Of a stretch of 8,320 bases of DNA, positions 7,328 to 8,320 are shown piece after piece. The stretch is from contig PLKR01000025.1 in assembly GCA_003140655.1 (NCBI GenBank), positions 1 to 8,320 of the forward strand. The letters are read 5' to 3'. The notes beneath the pieces were generated by a model. The model made no database searches, had not been told where the DNA came from, and saw nothing but the letters and a program-made list of their open reading frames with translations. Within the stretch, counting starts at the first letter, position 1; each line of letters starts with the position of its first letter. The position numbers and the translations under genes are program-made. The DNA is from Acidobacteriaceae bacterium. GTDB taxonomy: Bacteria > Acidobacteriota > Terriglobia > Terriglobales > Acidobacteriaceae.

Positions 7328-7485
7328 CCGAGCGATTCTCGGCTTTAGTGGCCGGGGATGTGTCCTTTAGGACGCCACCGAGTCTTTAGAGCAACGCACT
7401 ATTAGGACCACTGGAGTCAAAAGACTCTTGTTGTATCTTTGGCTTCGGGATTAGCCTCTAGCCACTTGTTCCCATAGACGGGGAA
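7328..7485 (+). ncRNA. Hairpin-rich untranslated region, possible structured RNA
   Basis: There is no coding frame here. Several short perfect hairpins follow one another. CCGAG (7328-7332) pairs with CTCGG (7338-7342). The same CTCGG can instead pair with CCGAG at 7378-7382, closing an arm that holds GTGGC/GCCAC (7348-7352 with 7374-7378, sharing one base) and GTCC-TTTA-GGAC (7362-7373). GAGTC-AAAA-GACTC spans 7414-7427, TGGCT/AGCCA pair at 7440-7444 and 7460-7464, and TTCCC/GGGAA pair at 7469-7473 and 7481-7485. A strong terminator follows at 7502. The stretch may be the structured 3' untranslated region of the activator transcript or a separate small RNA. No known riboswitch or RNA family was recognised. 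Confidence 0.3.
7391..7408 (+). repeat. Imperfect direct repeat GCAACGCA-NTN-TTAGGAC, copy 1
   Basis: This 18-base segment matches 7565-7582 at 16 of 18 positions. The two copies are 174 bp apart and bracket the terminator. Confidence 0.5.
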
Positions 7486-7501
7486 ACTAACGCGTCACGC
7501 T

Positions 7502-7539
7502 CCCCTGACTCCCGGGAAGGAGTCAGGGGGTTTTATTTT
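7502..7539 (+). terminator. Rho-independent terminator
   Basis: A perfect 11-bp stem, CCCCTGACTCC (7502-7512) with GGAGTCAGGGG (7519-7529), encloses the loop CGGGAA. The T-rich tract TTTTATTTT follows at 7531-7539. It reads on the plus strand about 234 bp after the degenerate AAA+ gene. It ends either the receiver-activator transcript or a separate small RNA. It also isolates the module to its right. Confidence 0.93.
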
Positions 7540-7564
7540 GCCTTTTGCATATCCAAAAAAACTA

Positions 7565-7582
7565 GCAACGCAGTGTTAGGAC
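7565..7582 (+). repeat. Imperfect direct repeat GCAACGCA-NTN-TTAGGAC, copy 2
   Basis: This is the second copy of the repeat at 7391-7408. Its 3' end runs into a small hairpin AGTGT-TAGG-ACACT (7572-7585). That hairpin overlaps the CACTACC arm at the left edge of the inverted-repeat module. Confidence 0.5.
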
Positions 7583-7596
7583 ACTACCAGCCCCTG
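7582..7596 (+). repeat. 15-bp direct repeat at module ends, left copy (CACTACCAGCCCCTG)
   Basis: The sequence is identical to 8299-8313, 717 bp away. Here it is followed at once by GGTAGTG, so CACTACC (7582-7588) and GGTAGTG (7597-7603) form a perfect 7-bp hairpin with loop AGCCCCTG, right at the left inverted repeat. Confidence 0.8.
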
Positions 7597-7615
7597 GGTA
7601 GTGGTGCAGTTTGAA
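7597..7615 (+). repeat. Terminal inverted repeat, left (GGTAGTGGTGCAGTTTGAA)
   Basis: This is the exact reverse complement of 8287-8305 over 19 bp. A perfect 19-bp match within 700 bp is not expected by chance. Confidence 0.85.
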
Positions 7616-7637
7616 TTATTAGCCTTCCGAGTTTGGA

Positions 7638-8033
7638 ATGCGACGTGCCAGGGATGGTTCCAAAAATGAGCAGTACGGTACATTCGTCAAGTTTCTGAAG
7701 TAATATGCTGATGGCTGGAAAGACGCTGTAAAGCGAATCATCCCCCAAGACCCAATCAACAAGAAACATGCCTTGCGAGGTGACATGTCGAACATCTTTC
7801 GCCTGCGCAAAGGGAGGCTGCGAATTTGTTGGATTGCGTCCTCCAAAATGAAGCGAGTATGCATTCTCTTTATCGCCGAATCGCTGCGCAAAGAGGGAGA
7901 TGCCAATGATCCGTACATCATCTTCCAGAATATGATCGATTCCGGCACGCTGGACACACTCTTCGCGGATTTTGGCGTCAGGATGGCCCGATTGCGCAAT
8001 CCTGCTATGGCCCGTAGTACCAAGACGCAATGA
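7638..8033 (+). pseudogene. RelE-like toxin-type protein gene with premature stop
   Basis: The frame reads from ATG at 7638, meets TAA at 7701-7703, and then continues open to TGA at 8031-8033. The downstream part resembles RelE/ParE-superfamily toxins: a helical stretch (YADGWKDAVKRII), the LRGDMSNIFRLRKGRLRICWI strand pair, VCILFIAESLRKEGD, then a helical tail. Such proteins are ribosome-dependent or free mRNA nucleases in type II toxin-antitoxin systems; some relatives are unrelated in function. The reading up to the stop (MRRARDGSKNEQYG...FVKFLK) looks like a continuation of the same protein, so a nonsense mutation is the simplest view. A shorter product from TTG 7773 (86 aa) or ATG 7785 is possible, but has no good ribosome binding site and lacks the first helices. 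No antitoxin gene is adjacent in the usual co-directional arrangement. Family assignment rests on pattern memory. Confidence 0.5.
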
Positions 8034-8048
8034 AGGCTATTTGCCTTC
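8032..8048. terminator. Hairpin at the convergent gene junction
   Basis: GAAGGC-TATTT-GCCTTC is a perfect 6-bp hairpin. It overlaps the last two bases of the plus-strand stop (TGA 8031-8033) and the minus-strand stop (8037-8039). It could act weakly in both directions. There is no T-run, so termination is doubtful. Confidence 0.3.
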
Positions 8049-8240
8049 TGTCAGCTTCTCCACGGTACGCGCCGCCGCTTGGTTAACGTCCTCTTTGCAC
8101 TTATGCTCCCGGAATTTCGAAAGAGCTTGATCCAAAGACGTTCCGGTGAATTTCTGCCCGCAATCGTTGCATTCTGCTGGGCCAGTTCGAGGAACGCGCA
8201 ATAGCCTCTTTTTTGCCTGTTTCGTTTTCTGTTTCGCCAT
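8037..8240 (-). CDS. Small C2HC zinc-finger protein, 67 aa
   Basis: The protein has a very basic N-terminus (MAKQKTKQAKKR), then one putative zinc site: C24 and C27 in ECNDCGQKF, with H46 and C48 in FREHKC (C-x2-C-x18-H-x-C). A helical tail follows with DVNQAAARTV near 51-60. The layout is that of a single zinc finger with a nucleic-acid-binding basic tail; the exact role is unknown. ATG 8238-8240 is preferred. Upstream in-frame starts would lie in the inverted repeat (TTG 8289-8291), and the sequence becomes convincing only from MAKQ. The ribosome binding site is poor (GTGGG repeats). The gene ends 3 bp from the stop of the convergent RelE-like frame. It lies wholly inside the inverted-repeat module, with its promoter beside the right repeat. 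Confidence 0.75.
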   Translation of the reverse strand: MAKQKTKQAKKRLLRVPRTGPAECNDCGQKFTGTSLDQALSKFREHKCKEDVNQAAARTVEKLTEGK

Positions 8241-8252
8241 GCCCACAGTTTC

Positions 8253-8284
8253 CCACAGGCCCGTTCCGAATGCTAGCCCTGTGG
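8253..8284. promoter_or_regulatory. Inverted repeat CCACAGG-N18-CCTGTGG upstream of the zinc-finger gene
   Basis: A perfect 7-bp dyad with an 18-nt spacer lies 13-44 bp before the ATG at 8240, between the gene and the right inverted repeat. It is positioned like an operator or core-promoter dyad. A third CCCACAG lies at 8242-8248. Function is a guess. Confidence 0.3.
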
Positions 8285-8286
8285 AT

Positions 8287-8305
8287 TTCAAACTGCACCA
8301 CTACC
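8287..8305 (-). repeat. Terminal inverted repeat, right
   Basis: TTCAAACTGCACCACTACC on the plus strand is the exact reverse complement of 7597-7615. Only 15 bp of window remain beyond it, so what lies outside cannot be judged. Confidence 0.85.
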
Positions 8306-8313
8306 AGCCCCTG
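8299..8313 (+). repeat. 15-bp direct repeat at module ends, right copy (CACTACCAGCCCCTG)
   Basis: The sequence is identical to 7582-7596. It overlaps the right inverted repeat by 7 bp and continues 8 bp outside it. Afterwards the sequence reads CCCAGCC rather than GGTAGTG, so the hairpin seen at the left end is not formed here. Confidence 0.8.
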
Positions 8314-8320
8314 CCCAGCC

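Larger units (their letters stand above)
7597..8305. mobile_element. Inverted-repeat-bounded module without transposase (putative non-autonomous element)
   Basis: About 709 bp are bounded by perfect 19-bp inverted repeats. The contents are a broken RelE-like gene on the plus strand and a small zinc-finger gene on the minus strand, ending face to face. No transposase or recombinase is present. The size and ends fit a MITE-like element, or a segment between two opposed IS ends, carrying cargo. No clear target-site duplication can be assigned, because the 15-bp direct repeat overlaps the inverted repeats. Mobility is inferred from the repeats only. Confidence 0.45.

Noticed and set aside
7391..7596. 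Integron attC site, because of GTTAGGA and nearby hairpins
   Set aside because: No RYYYAAC partner is placed to make paired R and L boxes, and the last base of GTTAGGA does not fit GTTRRRY. No integrase gene is present in the window.
7584..8030. Long minus-strand frames (148 and 134 codons) across the RelE-like region
   Set aside because: They are antisense to the frame with the FRLRKGRLRICWI and LRKEGDANDPY blocks. Their translations show no domain and they run into the inverted repeat.
7597..8305. Classical type II toxin-antitoxin operon
   Set aside because: The RelE-like frame and the zinc-finger gene are convergent, not co-directional. The zinc-finger protein does not look like a known antitoxin, and the toxin-like frame is interrupted.
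1..8320. CRISPR array, tRNA or rRNA genes
   Set aside because: No regularly spaced repeats, cloverleaf sequences or conserved rRNA blocks were seen on either strand.

Overview
This window is chromosomal DNA from a bacterium of moderately high GC content. It is dominated by signal transduction and transcriptional control. FixJ-type two-component proteins next to GAF-GAF sigma-54 activators of the FhlA type, plus small zinc-ribbon-like proteins, recall Acidobacteriota. That placement is a judgement from gene content only, with no search behind it.

Left part (1-3572, minus strand): a possible small zinc-ribbon protein (3381-3572), then a large membrane histidine kinase with an MHYT sensor, three PAS domains and a FixL-like kinase core (522-3212), then a FixJ/NarL-type response regulator cut off by the window edge (1-506). 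Kinase and regulator are 15 bp apart and form an evident two-component operon.

Middle (3573-7268): a divergent intergenic region carries two inverted repeats with equal 15-nt spacers. The plus strand then reads a stand-alone receiver domain (3947-4339), a full-length GAF-GAF-AAA+-HTH sigma-54 activator (4403-6481), and a shorter second copy of its AAA+ domain (6507-7268). The short copy has lost the GAFTGA loop, the Walker B aspartate, the sensor II arginine and the HTH domain, yet is an open frame behind a strong Shine-Dalgarno. A likely scheme is that the kinase senses redox, gas or metal state and phosphorylates the FixJ regulator and perhaps the lone receiver. The GAF activator would respond to a small ligand, and the inert copy could modulate its ring. 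The links between these parts are inferred.

Right part (7269-8320): a hairpin-rich non-coding stretch ends in a textbook intrinsic terminator (7502-7539). It is followed by a module of about 709 bp bounded by perfect 19-bp inverted repeats (7597-7615 and 8287-8305). The module holds a RelE-like gene with a premature stop and a convergent small C2HC zinc-finger gene, and no transposase. A 15-bp sequence is also directly repeated at its two ends. This module and the degenerate AAA+ copy are the most unusual items here.
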